From: Methanosphaera stadtmanae
Lineage (GTDB): Archaea; Methanobacteriota; Methanobacteria; Methanobacteriales; Methanobacteriaceae
Direction of reading: 5' to 3'
Assembly (NCBI GenBank): GCA_015062825.1
Contig: SUTR01000028.1
Span: forward strand, 1 to 32,117
Length of the DNA: 32,117 bases
Part shown: positions 24,883 through 32,117 of the stretch, one piece after another
Layout of the letters: every line of letters begins with the position of its first letter
How positions within the stretch are numbered: position 1 is the stretch's first letter
Translations under genes and position numbers: made by a program
Notes under the pieces: generated by a model
What the model was told of the DNA's origin: nothing
Database searches by the model: none
What the model saw: the letters and a program-made list of their open reading frames with translations, nothing else

Positions 24883-25606
24883 ATCCATATAATTTTATAA
24901 TTTTTTCATGAGCTTTCATTTCAATTGAATCATCTAATTTTTCTAATGAATCAATAGAATACTTATTTTGTAGTGCTTTTAAGATTAGATAATCAGCCAG
25001 ATGAGGATTTTTTGGAAGTACCGGTCCATGCAAATATGTTCCAATAAAGTTTTTATATACCAGACCCTCTTTTTTATCAGTATCATTATTTCCAAAACCT
25101 TTAATTACATCACCCAAACAATCATGATTACTATATGTTCTTCCACCATGATTTTCAAATCCAACAATAGTTTTTGGAGTAATATCCAATGAAGTTTTAA
25201 TGATAATATTTCCTATCAATCGTTTACCAGTACTTGATTTGCTAGTATAATCCAAAATATTAAGTCCGGGTAACTGATTTCCAAATTTATCAATATATTT
25301 TTCCCCCAATAATTGATAGCCACCACAAACAGCAAATACGACCTTATTTTGCTCTATTAATTCCTGAAATGTTTTTTTATATTTAAGAAAATCTTCATAT
25401 ACTATTTGTTGTGATTTATCAGATCCACCACCCATAAAAAATAAATCACCATCTGATAAATCTATATCATTTTCAGAATCTGAAAAATTATATGTATTTA
25501 CAGTAATACCCCTATCCTCAGCTCTTTTTTGTAAACATTTGATATTTCCCGTATCACCATATAAATTTAGTAAATCAGGATATAAATGTATAATATTCAA
25601 TTGCAT
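24881..25606 (-). CDS. gatD: GatD-like glutamine amidotransferase
   Basis: Class I (CobB/CobQ-type) glutaminase subunit that releases ammonia from glutamine for its partner MurT. The nucleophile Cys94 is in VFAVCGGYQLLGE, and His193 in IGTYLHGPVLPKNP is the probable catalytic His. The opening LNIIHLYPDLLNLYGDTGNI is typical of GatD. The length is 241 residues from the ATG at 25606, which has GAGG upstream; an in-frame TTG at 25612 is less likely. It follows murT by about ten bases, so they form an operon. In Staphylococcus aureus the pair amidates glutamate in lipid II; here the target is probably a pseudomurein precursor. Confidence 0.88.
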   Translation of the reverse strand: MQLNIIHLYPDLLNLYGDTGNIKCLQKRAEDRGITVNTYNFSDSENDIDLSDGDLFFMGGGSDKSQQIVYEDFLKYKKTFQELIEQNKVVFAVCGGYQLLGEKYIDKFGNQLPGLNILDYTSKSSTGKRLIGNIIIKTSLDITPKTIVGFENHGGRTYSNHDCLGDVIKGFGNNDTDKKEGLVYKNFIGTYLHGPVLPKNPHLADYLILKALQNKYSIDSLEKLDDSIEMKAHEKIIKLYG

Positions 25607-25615
25607 AAACAAACC

Positions 25616-26956
25616 TCATTTATTTACTACTTTATCTATATAATCCCTTGTTTCAAATATTGCAGTATATGTTGGTAATACATAAACTATTTCTACATCA
25701 TCTTCTATGGCTTCATCTATTGCTTTATACATATCATTTATTATATGAATCTTATTGATTTCTACATTATCATATTTCTTTTTTAATGCAATATCTTCTG
25801 ATCTTCTCCCGCTACAATAATATTTATTTATGGTCTCATCATTAGTACACAACGTATTTGCATCCCAAATCCAAGAGACATCACGTCCATCAGCCATATT
25901 ATCATTTAAGATATGTAATATTGACTTCTTTCGAGTGTCGTGGGAAATTATTCTAGTTACCTGACTTAGACCTATAGGATTTTTAGTTAAAATAACCTTT
26001 ATTATCCTATTTTTATAATTGAAATCTTCCATACGACCTAATGAAAATGAAAAATTTTGTATGGAATTAATAACATTCTTGCTATCTAATCCTAATTCCT
26101 GTGTTAATGCAAATACTCCGCATACATTATATGCATTATATAATCCAATATAAGGATAATTGATTTCATATTCATTATTATTATTATCAGTTATAGTAAT
26201 TAATTGAGAATTAGATAATTCCTTTACATCTTTTACCATGAAATCCTTTTGTTTATTATTAAATCCACAAACTTCACAGCAATAATCACCTAAATGTCCA
26301 TAGGTATGTTTATTATATACAATCTTATTTGAACATATAGGACATTTATTTAATAAAAGATTAGTTTCTAATATTTTATTAGACTCCACATCCAATCCAA
26401 ATGTTACAATTGAATTATCCAGTTTATTTTTGAATTGATTAACATATGGATCATCACAATTAATTATCAAATTACAATTGGGCAATGCTTTGATATCTTC
26501 ATATACCTCATCAATTAATCTTTCAATCTCACCATACCTGTCAAGCTGATCTCTGAAGAAGTTTGTTACTATTAAATAATCTGCTTCCAAATATTTTCCT
26601 ACATGATCTAATGAACCCTCATCTACTTCAAATATTCCATAATCATATGAATCCAATGTATTTTTGACATAAGATGAACATAATCCATTAATCATATTAG
26701 CTCCTTTAAGATTTGATAAAATCACATTACCTTTTAAGATATGATTAATTAAATTATTTGTTGTAGTTTTACCATTTGTTCCCGTGATTAATATAATACG
26801 ATTACATTTTTCATTTACAACATCAAGAAATGAATTATCAATAAATAATGCAACTTTACCCGGAAATGATGTTCCATTTCTTTTAAAGAGTTTTAATCCA
26901 AACATCACAAATTTGGCCATGTATAATGCTATTATATTCCTAAGTTTAGATGTCAA
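25616..26956 (-). CDS. murT: MurT-like Mur ligase
   Basis: ATP-dependent Mur-ligase-family partner of GatD. The P-loop TGTNGKTTT is at residues 58-66, followed by the central domain motif FEVDEGSLDHV. A four-Cys zinc ribbon is inserted as in bacterial MurT (Cys205, Cys208, Cys227 or Cys226, Cys230). The C-terminal DUF1727 domain carries DGRDVSWIWD (356-365), which includes the catalytic Asp region of S. aureus MurT. The length is 446 residues. The start codon is TTG at 26956 with AAAGGAGAG upstream. A short hydrophobic N-terminal stretch may be peripheral to the membrane. It likely activates a Glu or other carboxylate of the pseudomurein precursor for amidation. Confidence 0.87.
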   Translation of the reverse strand: MTSKLRNIIALYMAKFVMFGLKLFKRNGTSFPGKVALFIDNSFLDVVNEKCNRIILITGTNGKTTTNNLINHILKGNVILSNLKGANMINGLCSSYVKNTLDSYDYGIFEVDEGSLDHVGKYLEADYLIVTNFFRDQLDRYGEIERLIDEVYEDIKALPNCNLIINCDDPYVNQFKNKLDNSIVTFGLDVESNKILETNLLLNKCPICSNKIVYNKHTYGHLGDYCCEVCGFNNKQKDFMVKDVKELSNSQLITITDNNNNEYEINYPYIGLYNAYNVCGVFALTQELGLDSKNVINSIQNFSFSLGRMEDFNYKNRIIKVILTKNPIGLSQVTRIISHDTRKKSILHILNDNMADGRDVSWIWDANTLCTNDETINKYYCSGRRSEDIALKKKYDNVEINKIHIINDMYKAIDEAIEDDVEIVYVLPTYTAIFETRDYIDKVVNK

Positions 26957-27289
26957 AATTATCTCTCCTTTAAATAATTATTATTTTTCCATTAGAACAT
27001 GAAAATTATTAAAATATAAATATTTAATATATGATGATATAACTCTGTTAAAATTCAGTTATCATCTTTTCTTCTTTTAATATTGAAATAATTAGCTTTC
27101 TATAATTTTAAAACTTATAATTATTATGTTTTTTATAGTATTTAATTATATTCTGAAAATTCCTATTTTAACTTATTATCGAAAAAGAATATCTTATTAT
27201 GAATTTCTCAGACATTCAATATAAGAAATAAAATTAGAAGCGTTTAATATACTTTTTATTCTTTTAGAATAACTTGAAAATGAAAATTT
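26957..27289. other. AT-rich intergenic region between acd and murT
   Basis: Contains a bulged dyad, GATGATATAACT (27033-27044) facing AGTTATCATC (27057-27066), and a 7-bp hairpin TTATTCT-ttt-AGAATAA (27256-27272). The murT promoter must lie in the left part; TATA-like candidates are too numerous to choose. No reading frame or RNA gene was recognised. Confidence 0.4.
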
Positions 27290-27319
27290 AAAAAAAAAAT
27301 GATTAAGAAAGAAAAAAAA
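27290..27319 (-). terminator. T-tract terminator of the acyl-CoA synthetase gene
   Basis: On the minus strand two T runs (eight at 27312-27319 and ten at 27290-27299) follow the stop codon within 35 bases. Confidence 0.55.
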
Positions 27320-27324
27320 GAAGG

Positions 27325-29424
27325 TTATAATTTAATTTTTATATCTAATGCACTAGAACCTTCTTCATAACAGAATACAGGGTTAATGTCTAACTCTGTG
27401 ATTTCTGGGAAATCAAGTGTTAATCTAGCAACACGTTTAAGTGTATCTTTAACTGCTTCTATGTCACATGGAGCATCTCCACGATAACCTTCAAGTAATT
27501 TACTTACTTTTGTACTTTTGATTTGTTCATCAATAGCTTCATCAGTTAATCCATAACCTAATTTAAAGTTTACATCATTAATTAGGTTTACATAGATTCC
27601 ACCCATTCCAAATCCGATAATTGGACCAAATTGAGCATCACGTAACATACCGACAAGTACTTCTTGTCCTTTAGGCATCATTTTTTGTACTTCTACTCCA
27701 TCAGGCACAACATCAGGATGGGCTTCTTTAGCACTTGCTATAATTTGTTCAAATTTCTCTTCAACTTCTTCTTTAGAGTTGATATTTACTTGCACTCCAC
27801 CAATATCAGTTTTGTGTAATATTTTATCGGATGCTATTTTAAGTACTACTGGATATTGCATGTCTTCTGCTGCTTGACCTGCTTCTTCTTTTGTTGTTGC
27901 AAGAACAATTGGTGCTGCTGAGATACCATATGCTTTTGCTACTTGATATGCTTCACTTCCAATGAGTGCATCTTTTCCACTTGCTTTTACAGATTCTATG
28001 ATTTTTGCAGCTTCTTCTTTATCTATTCCTTCAAGATTATCTATTGCTGATTTATGTGATTTTTCTTTGATTTCTGAGAATTTGGCCATTCCTTTAAGTG
28101 CTACAACTGCTGTTTCTGGGAATATGAATGTTGGTATATCATGTTCACGTAATACTAAGTTTTCTTCTACAAATGTAGGTCCACCCATGTTAACTACCAT
28201 GATAGGTTTATTGAATTTATTTTTAGCATCAACAATTGCTTCTCCTACTTCTTTAGGTTTGTATGATGCTGTTGGACATGCCATGATAATTGCACTGTCT
28301 ATGTAGTCTTCTGCAAGTACAATCTCCAATGTTTTTTCATATGCTTCAGGTGATGCATCACCTAATACATCTATAGGATTATGTACACTTCCTTCATCTG
28401 GAATAACTTCTCTGAGTTTAGCCATGGTTTCATCAGTAAGTTCTGCAAGTTGTAAACCTTCTTCTTCAATTTTATCAGCTGTTAGTACTCCTCCACCACC
28501 TGCATTAGTAATTACGGCTATGTTTTTACCTTTTGGAAGGTCGGTTTTTGCGAATGCAGTTCCTAAGTCAAATAGGTCTTGCATGGATCTTGCTCTCATT
28601 ACTCCACAGTTTTCAAATGCTGCATCAAATGCAAAGTCATTTCCTGCTAAAGCTCCTGTGTGTGATGATACTGCTTTTGCACCTGCCTGTGAAGAACCAG
28701 ATTTGAGTAATATTACTGGTTTTTTCTTAGTTACTTCTTTCATTACTTCAATGAATCTTTCACCTTCACTAATACCTTCAAGGTATCCTAAGATTACATC
28801 TGTTTTATCATCATCTGCAAGTTCTTCTATTACATCAATTTCTGATACATTTGCTTTATTTCCTAGACTAACTACTTTACTGAATCCAATTCCTTCAGAA
28901 ACACTCCAGTCGATAATAGCTACAGTCATTGCACCACTTTGTGATACAAATGCGATGTTTCCTGGTTCTGGCATTATTTGTGCAAATGATGCGTTAAGTG
29001 GAGTATGTACATCTAAGCTTCCTAAACAGTTTGGTCCTTGAACATTCATATCGTATTTTTCTGCTATAGCAGATAACTCTTCTTCAAGTTTAGCTCCTTC
29101 TCCTCCAACTTCTTTAAATCCTGCTGTTAAAACAATTACGTTTTTAATTCCTTTTTGTCCACATTCTTCAAGAGAAGCATTAGTAAATTTGGAAGGTATT
29201 GCAATAACTGCTAAATCACATTCTCCTTCAATGTCTAATACAGTCTTGTATGCTTTTAATCCTAAAATATCCTCTTCTGCTTTGATATTGATTGGATATA
29301 TTTCTCCTTGGTAACCACATGTTTTTAAGTTATCAGTAACTATATAACCTAATTTTCCTTTTTGGTTTGATGCGCCTATTACAGCCACTCCTCTTGGATT
29401 AAATAATCCTGTGAGATCTTTCAT
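27325..29424 (-). CDS. acd: ADP-forming acetate/acyl-CoA ligase, fused alpha-beta
   Basis: NDP-forming acyl-CoA synthetase that interconverts acyl-CoA plus ADP and phosphate with the acid, CoA and ATP. The alpha part has the CoA-binding Rossmann fold (VAVIGASNQKGKLGYIV, 14-30), PNCLGSLD (131-138), the SQSGAMTVAI segment (161-170) and the phosphorylated His255 in SSHTGALAGND. The beta part is an ATP-grasp domain (about 475-699) with His537 in ILHKTDIGGV and GFGMGGIYVNLINDVNFKL. The length of 699 residues is normal for fused forms. The ATG has GGAGA upstream. The leader is about 100 bases and holds two dyads. The in vivo direction and acid are not known from sequence. Confidence 0.93.
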   Translation of the reverse strand: MKDLTGLFNPRGVAVIGASNQKGKLGYIVTDNLKTCGYQGEIYPINIKAEEDILGLKAYKTVLDIEGECDLAVIAIPSKFTNASLEECGQKGIKNVIVLTAGFKEVGGEGAKLEEELSAIAEKYDMNVQGPNCLGSLDVHTPLNASFAQIMPEPGNIAFVSQSGAMTVAIIDWSVSEGIGFSKVVSLGNKANVSEIDVIEELADDDKTDVILGYLEGISEGERFIEVMKEVTKKKPVILLKSGSSQAGAKAVSSHTGALAGNDFAFDAAFENCGVMRARSMQDLFDLGTAFAKTDLPKGKNIAVITNAGGGGVLTADKIEEEGLQLAELTDETMAKLREVIPDEGSVHNPIDVLGDASPEAYEKTLEIVLAEDYIDSAIIMACPTASYKPKEVGEAIVDAKNKFNKPIMVVNMGGPTFVEENLVLREHDIPTFIFPETAVVALKGMAKFSEIKEKSHKSAIDNLEGIDKEEAAKIIESVKASGKDALIGSEAYQVAKAYGISAAPIVLATTKEEAGQAAEDMQYPVVLKIASDKILHKTDIGGVQVNINSKEEVEEKFEQIIASAKEAHPDVVPDGVEVQKMMPKGQEVLVGMLRDAQFGPIIGFGMGGIYVNLINDVNFKLGYGLTDEAIDEQIKSTKVSKLLEGYRGDAPCDIEAVKDTLKRVARLTLDFPEITELDINPVFCYEEGSSALDIKIKL

Positions 29425-29521
29425 AATTATTTCTCCATTAAAATGTATTTTTTCAAAATGAATCTTTCATAAAACAAACTCAAAAAGTATTTTGTTTTCA
29501 AGAAAAAAATTTTGAAAAATG

Positions 29522-29557
29522 TAGCATGATTTATCATTATTAATAATTACCATGCTA
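29522..29557. promoter_or_regulatory. Candidate operator dyad at the acd transcription start
   Basis: TAGCATG (29522-29528) and CATGCTA (29551-29557) are perfect inverted arms 22 bases apart. Between them is a 12-bp palindrome ATTATTAATAAT (29536-29547). On the minus strand the TATA-like TATATATAAA (about 29564-29574) lies just upstream, so the predicted start near 29543 is within the dyad. It is the most GC-containing symmetrical site in the intergenic DNA. Confidence 0.5.
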
Positions 29558-29563
29558 TAGATG

Positions 29564-29596
29564 TTTATATATATGACATTAAATTGTATATATATC
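29564..29596 (-). promoter_or_regulatory. TATA region of the acd promoter
   Basis: Two TATA-like elements on the minus strand: TATATATAAA (29564-29574) and GATATATATAC (about 29585-29597). They predict starts about 120 or 140 bases before the acd ATG. Confidence 0.4.
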
Positions 29597-29691
29597 TTTT
29601 TAATTGATTTTTTAAGATAGTACTAATAAGATTTTAAAAAATTACAAATAAATGTATTCAATATTAAATGTTTAAATTAAACAATCATAAT

Positions 29692-29743
29692 AAAAAAAAA
29701 GAATAAGAGAATTAATCATTTTTCATCAATAAAAATGATTAAT
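29692..29743 (-). terminator. Hairpin plus T-tract terminator of tex
   Basis: ATTAATCATTTTT (29711-29723) and AAAAATGATTAAT (29731-29743) make a perfect 13-bp stem with a seven-base loop. Ten bases past it on the minus strand is a run of nine T (29692-29700). This resembles a bacterial intrinsic terminator, though the stem is AT-rich. A smaller hairpin, CAACAT-AGGT-ATGTTG (29785-29800), lies directly after the tex stop codon. Confidence 0.6.
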
Positions 29744-29803
29744 AAATTTTAATATGTATAGTAATATTTCAAAGTGTTGCCTAACAACATAGGTATGTTG
29801 AGA

Positions 29804-31957
29804 TTATACCCTCATAGTTAAGCTTATTCTTTGTCTTTCCACATCCACATCCAATACTCTGACTTCTACAATATCACCTATACTAACAATATCTAATGGA
29901 TGCTTTACAAATCTATTTTCAGTAAGTTCTGATATGTGTACTAGTCCATCTTGATGTACACCTATATCTACAAATGCTCCGAAGTCAACTACATTACGAA
30001 CTACTCCTTCCAATACCATATCCACTTCAAGATCTTCTATATCCATCACATCCTTTCTTAATTGTGGAGTTGGTAGTTCATCTCTTGGATCTCGTCCTGG
30101 TTTTTTAAGTTCATCAAGTATATCCTGTAAAGTCCATTGTCCAATACCCAATTCTTCTGATATTTTCTCAATATCTTCTACTTTTATTTCTACCCCACCA
30201 TTTCTCACATCACTTAAATCATAACCATATATGGTTAGTAATGCATATACAATATCATAAGATTCTGGATGTACACAGGTACTGTCTAGGACATTTTTAG
30301 ATTGGTATATTCTCATAAATCCTGCACATTGTTGGAATGTCTTTGCACCGATTCCAGGTACTTTCAATAGCTGATTTCTATCTACAAAGTTACCATTTTC
30401 TTGTCTATATTTTACAATATTATCTGCAATTCTCTTTGATATACCTGCTACATGTTGCATTAGAGCAGCTGATGCTGTGTTTAAATCAACGCCCACATTG
30501 TTTACACTTTTTTCTACAATCCCATCTAGTGATTGTGAGAGTTTTTTCTGATTCATGTCATGTTGATATTGTCCTACCCCAATTGATTTAGGGTCTATTT
30601 TTACTAGTTCAGCAAGAGGATCCTGTAATCTTCTTGCAATTGATATTGCTCCACGTTCAGTTACATCATAATCAGGAAATTCATCTCTTGCAAGTTCACT
30701 TGCAGAGTAAACAGAAGCTCCTGCTTCATTAACAATAGCATACTGTACATTGGTATTTTCTATTATTTTAGAGATTACCTGTTCTGATTCACGGGATGCT
30801 GTTCCATTTCCCAATGCAATTACATCAACATCATATGTTCTGATAAGTTCACGTACAGTTGTTATAGTTTCATTTATCTTTTTTTGTGGTTCGGTAGGAT
30901 AAACTACTGCAGTATCCAATACATTACCTGCTGGATCTACAACGGCTAATTTACATCCAGTTCTAAAAGCAGGATCCCATCCCAATACCGTTTGTTTTGT
31001 TATTGGTGGTTGCATTAGTAATTGTTCCAAGTTTTTCTTAAATACGACCATACTTTTGTCTTCTGCCACATCAGTCAATATATTTCTTATTTCTCTTTCT
31101 ATTGCAGGTGCAATTAATCGTTTGTATGAGTCATCAATCGCTTCTTTTATAAAGTTTGTAGTGTATTTGTTTGTAATTAACTTATTTGGATTATCAGAGT
31201 AATTTATTAATACTTCATCTTCTAGGAAGAATTTGATATTTTTTTCAGGAGCTTCTATTTTAACTTTTAATATTCCTTCTTTTTCTCCCCTGTTTATTGC
31301 CAGTACCCTATGCTGTACAATGTCAGATATGTTTTCAGAATAATTATAATACATTTCATATTCAGAGGATATTTCTTTATCTTTTGCTTCAATTATAAGT
31401 TTTCCTTTTTTAATAGTTATATCCCTTATGAATCTTCTGAAATATGCTTTATCAGATATTATATCTGCAATTATATCATTTGCTCCCTGTTTTGCTTCTT
31501 CTATAGTTTGAACTTGATCATTTAAGTATAATTTTGCTTCTTCGTCTATTGAATGTTCTAAATTCTGATCATAGATAGTGTATGCTAACTTTTCAAGTCC
31601 TTTTTCTCTTGCTTTTGATGCCCTTGTTTGTTTTTTAGCCTTATATGGACGATATAAATCTTCTAATTCCACCATAGTTGTTGCTTGGTTAATTTCATCT
31701 TCAAGATCCTTTGTTAACTTTCCCTGTTTTTCAATATTGTTGAGTATTTGTCTTTTTCTGTCTTCAAGCTTAACTAGATATTTTAGTCTTTCATTTAATT
31801 GTCTTAATGTATCATCATCTAAGCCACCTGTTGCTTCTTTTCTATATCTGGATATGAATGGTATGGTATTATCATCATTGATAAGAGAAATAGCAGCTTC
31901 TGCTTGCCATGATTTTATATTTAATTCTTGTGCTATCGTTCTTTCTATACTTAACAT
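29804..31957 (-). CDS. tex: Tex-family S1 RNA-binding protein
   Basis: Homologue of bacterial Tex/YhgF, a nucleic-acid-binding protein linked to transcription. Domain order: N-terminal helical Tex domain (1-200, with TIPFISRYRKEATGGLDDDT), a YqgF/RNase H-like domain (about 323-450, GWDPAFRTGCKLAVVDPAG), helix-hairpin-helix repeats (about 494-552, LLKVPGIGAKTFQQCAGF) and an S1 domain (about 643-717, GVVRNVVDFGAFVDIGVHQDG). The length of 717 residues is normal, so the gene looks intact. The ATG has AGTGAT upstream. It is transcribed alone, from a TATA-like AATATATT near 32007-32014. The family is best known from bacteria; transfer from gut Firmicutes is possible. Confidence 0.93.
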   Translation of the reverse strand: MLSIERTIAQELNIKSWQAEAAISLINDDNTIPFISRYRKEATGGLDDDTLRQLNERLKYLVKLEDRKRQILNNIEKQGKLTKDLEDEINQATTMVELEDLYRPYKAKKQTRASKAREKGLEKLAYTIYDQNLEHSIDEEAKLYLNDQVQTIEEAKQGANDIIADIISDKAYFRRFIRDITIKKGKLIIEAKDKEISSEYEMYYNYSENISDIVQHRVLAINRGEKEGILKVKIEAPEKNIKFFLEDEVLINYSDNPNKLITNKYTTNFIKEAIDDSYKRLIAPAIEREIRNILTDVAEDKSMVVFKKNLEQLLMQPPITKQTVLGWDPAFRTGCKLAVVDPAGNVLDTAVVYPTEPQKKINETITTVRELIRTYDVDVIALGNGTASRESEQVISKIIENTNVQYAIVNEAGASVYSASELARDEFPDYDVTERGAISIARRLQDPLAELVKIDPKSIGVGQYQHDMNQKKLSQSLDGIVEKSVNNVGVDLNTASAALMQHVAGISKRIADNIVKYRQENGNFVDRNQLLKVPGIGAKTFQQCAGFMRIYQSKNVLDSTCVHPESYDIVYALLTIYGYDLSDVRNGGVEIKVEDIEKISEELGIGQWTLQDILDELKKPGRDPRDELPTPQLRKDVMDIEDLEVDMVLEGVVRNVVDFGAFVDIGVHQDGLVHISELTENRFVKHPLDIVSIGDIVEVRVLDVDVERQRISLTMRV

Positions 31958-32003
31958 ATAATCACTATTGATAAAATTTATTATATTTTGTCTGAAATGT
32001 AAT

Positions 32004-32014
32004 ATTAATATATT
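32004..32014 (-). promoter_or_regulatory. TATA-like element for tex
   Basis: On the minus strand AATATATTAAT lies about 50 bases before the tex ATG, predicting a start near 31985 and a leader of about 28 bases. The rest of the right edge (to 32117) is AT-rich with nothing recognised. Confidence 0.3.
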
Positions 32015-32117
32015 TAATTATATTCATTTTTAAAATTTAGTAAAACTAATAATTCAAAAAAAAAGATTTGTAGAAATAAATACTTATTTTGTATTATTTC
32101 CAAGAGTGAACTTTATA

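Noticed and set aside
28424-29041. Long open frame on the plus strand (205 codons)
   Set aside because: It lies wholly antisense to the acyl-CoA synthetase gene, whose domains and catalytic residues are clear. The frame is a by-product of the biased codon use of the true gene.
1-32117. Search by eye for tRNA, rRNA and CRISPR arrays
   Set aside because: No GC-rich cloverleaf-like stretch was found in the intergenic DNA, which is uniformly AT-rich, and no regularly spaced direct repeats were seen. A covariance-model scan would be decisive.

Overview
This 32 kb window is from an AT-rich archaeon, almost certainly a member of the Methanobacteriales and plausibly a Methanosphaera species. The ribosomal protein set is archaeal (L14e, L34e, L19e, L32e, S4e, the RNase P subunit Rpp29, aIF1). 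The gene order from the SPOUT methylase through L3 to L14e matches the start of the Methanothermobacter genome (MTH1 onward). A MurT/GatD pair fits a pseudomurein-walled methanogen. The genus is an inference from base composition and gene content.

Layout. (1) 205-1245: an aldo/keto reductase on the + strand. (2) 1577-18350: one long minus-strand run read right to left: SPOUT RNA methylase, L3, L4, L23, L2, S19, L22, S3, L29, aIF1, Rpp29, S17, L14, L24, S4e, L5, S14, S8, L6, L32e, L19e, L18, S5, L30, L15, SecY, adenylate kinase, an EMC3/Oxa1-like membrane protein, L34e, cytidylate kinase and L14e. Most neighbours are coupled by short gaps, 4-base ATGA overlaps, or a Shine-Dalgarno (SD) site placed in the tail of the gene before. 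S14 (47 codons) is easily missed: it is short and begins with TTG. (3) 18671-21393: pyruvate carboxylase subunit A (minus) and biotin-protein ligase (plus), divergent, so the biotin enzyme and its modifier share one intergenic region. (4) 21474-23089: a PLP enzyme of the MJ0158 family and a small acidic protein of unknown function. (5) 23307-26956: a lipid-linked saccharide flippase facing a gatD-murT pair, a likely cell-wall precursor module. (6) 27325-29424: a fused ADP-forming acyl-CoA synthetase. (7) 29804-31957: a Tex-family S1 protein, a family best known from bacteria.

The core is ordinary housekeeping. The less ordinary material is non-coding: perfect inverted repeats at or near predicted transcription starts (acyl-CoA synthetase, flippase, birA), a three-tier stem enclosing the L32e stop codon, and a 13-bp hairpin followed by a T tract downstream of tex. 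No tRNA, rRNA, CRISPR array, insertion sequence or prophage was seen. Several starts here are set inward of the longest open frame, because the upstream in-frame GTG or TTG lies in or before the SD site. I found no clear new multi-gene system; the best leads are the MurT/GatD/flippase module and the leader structures.
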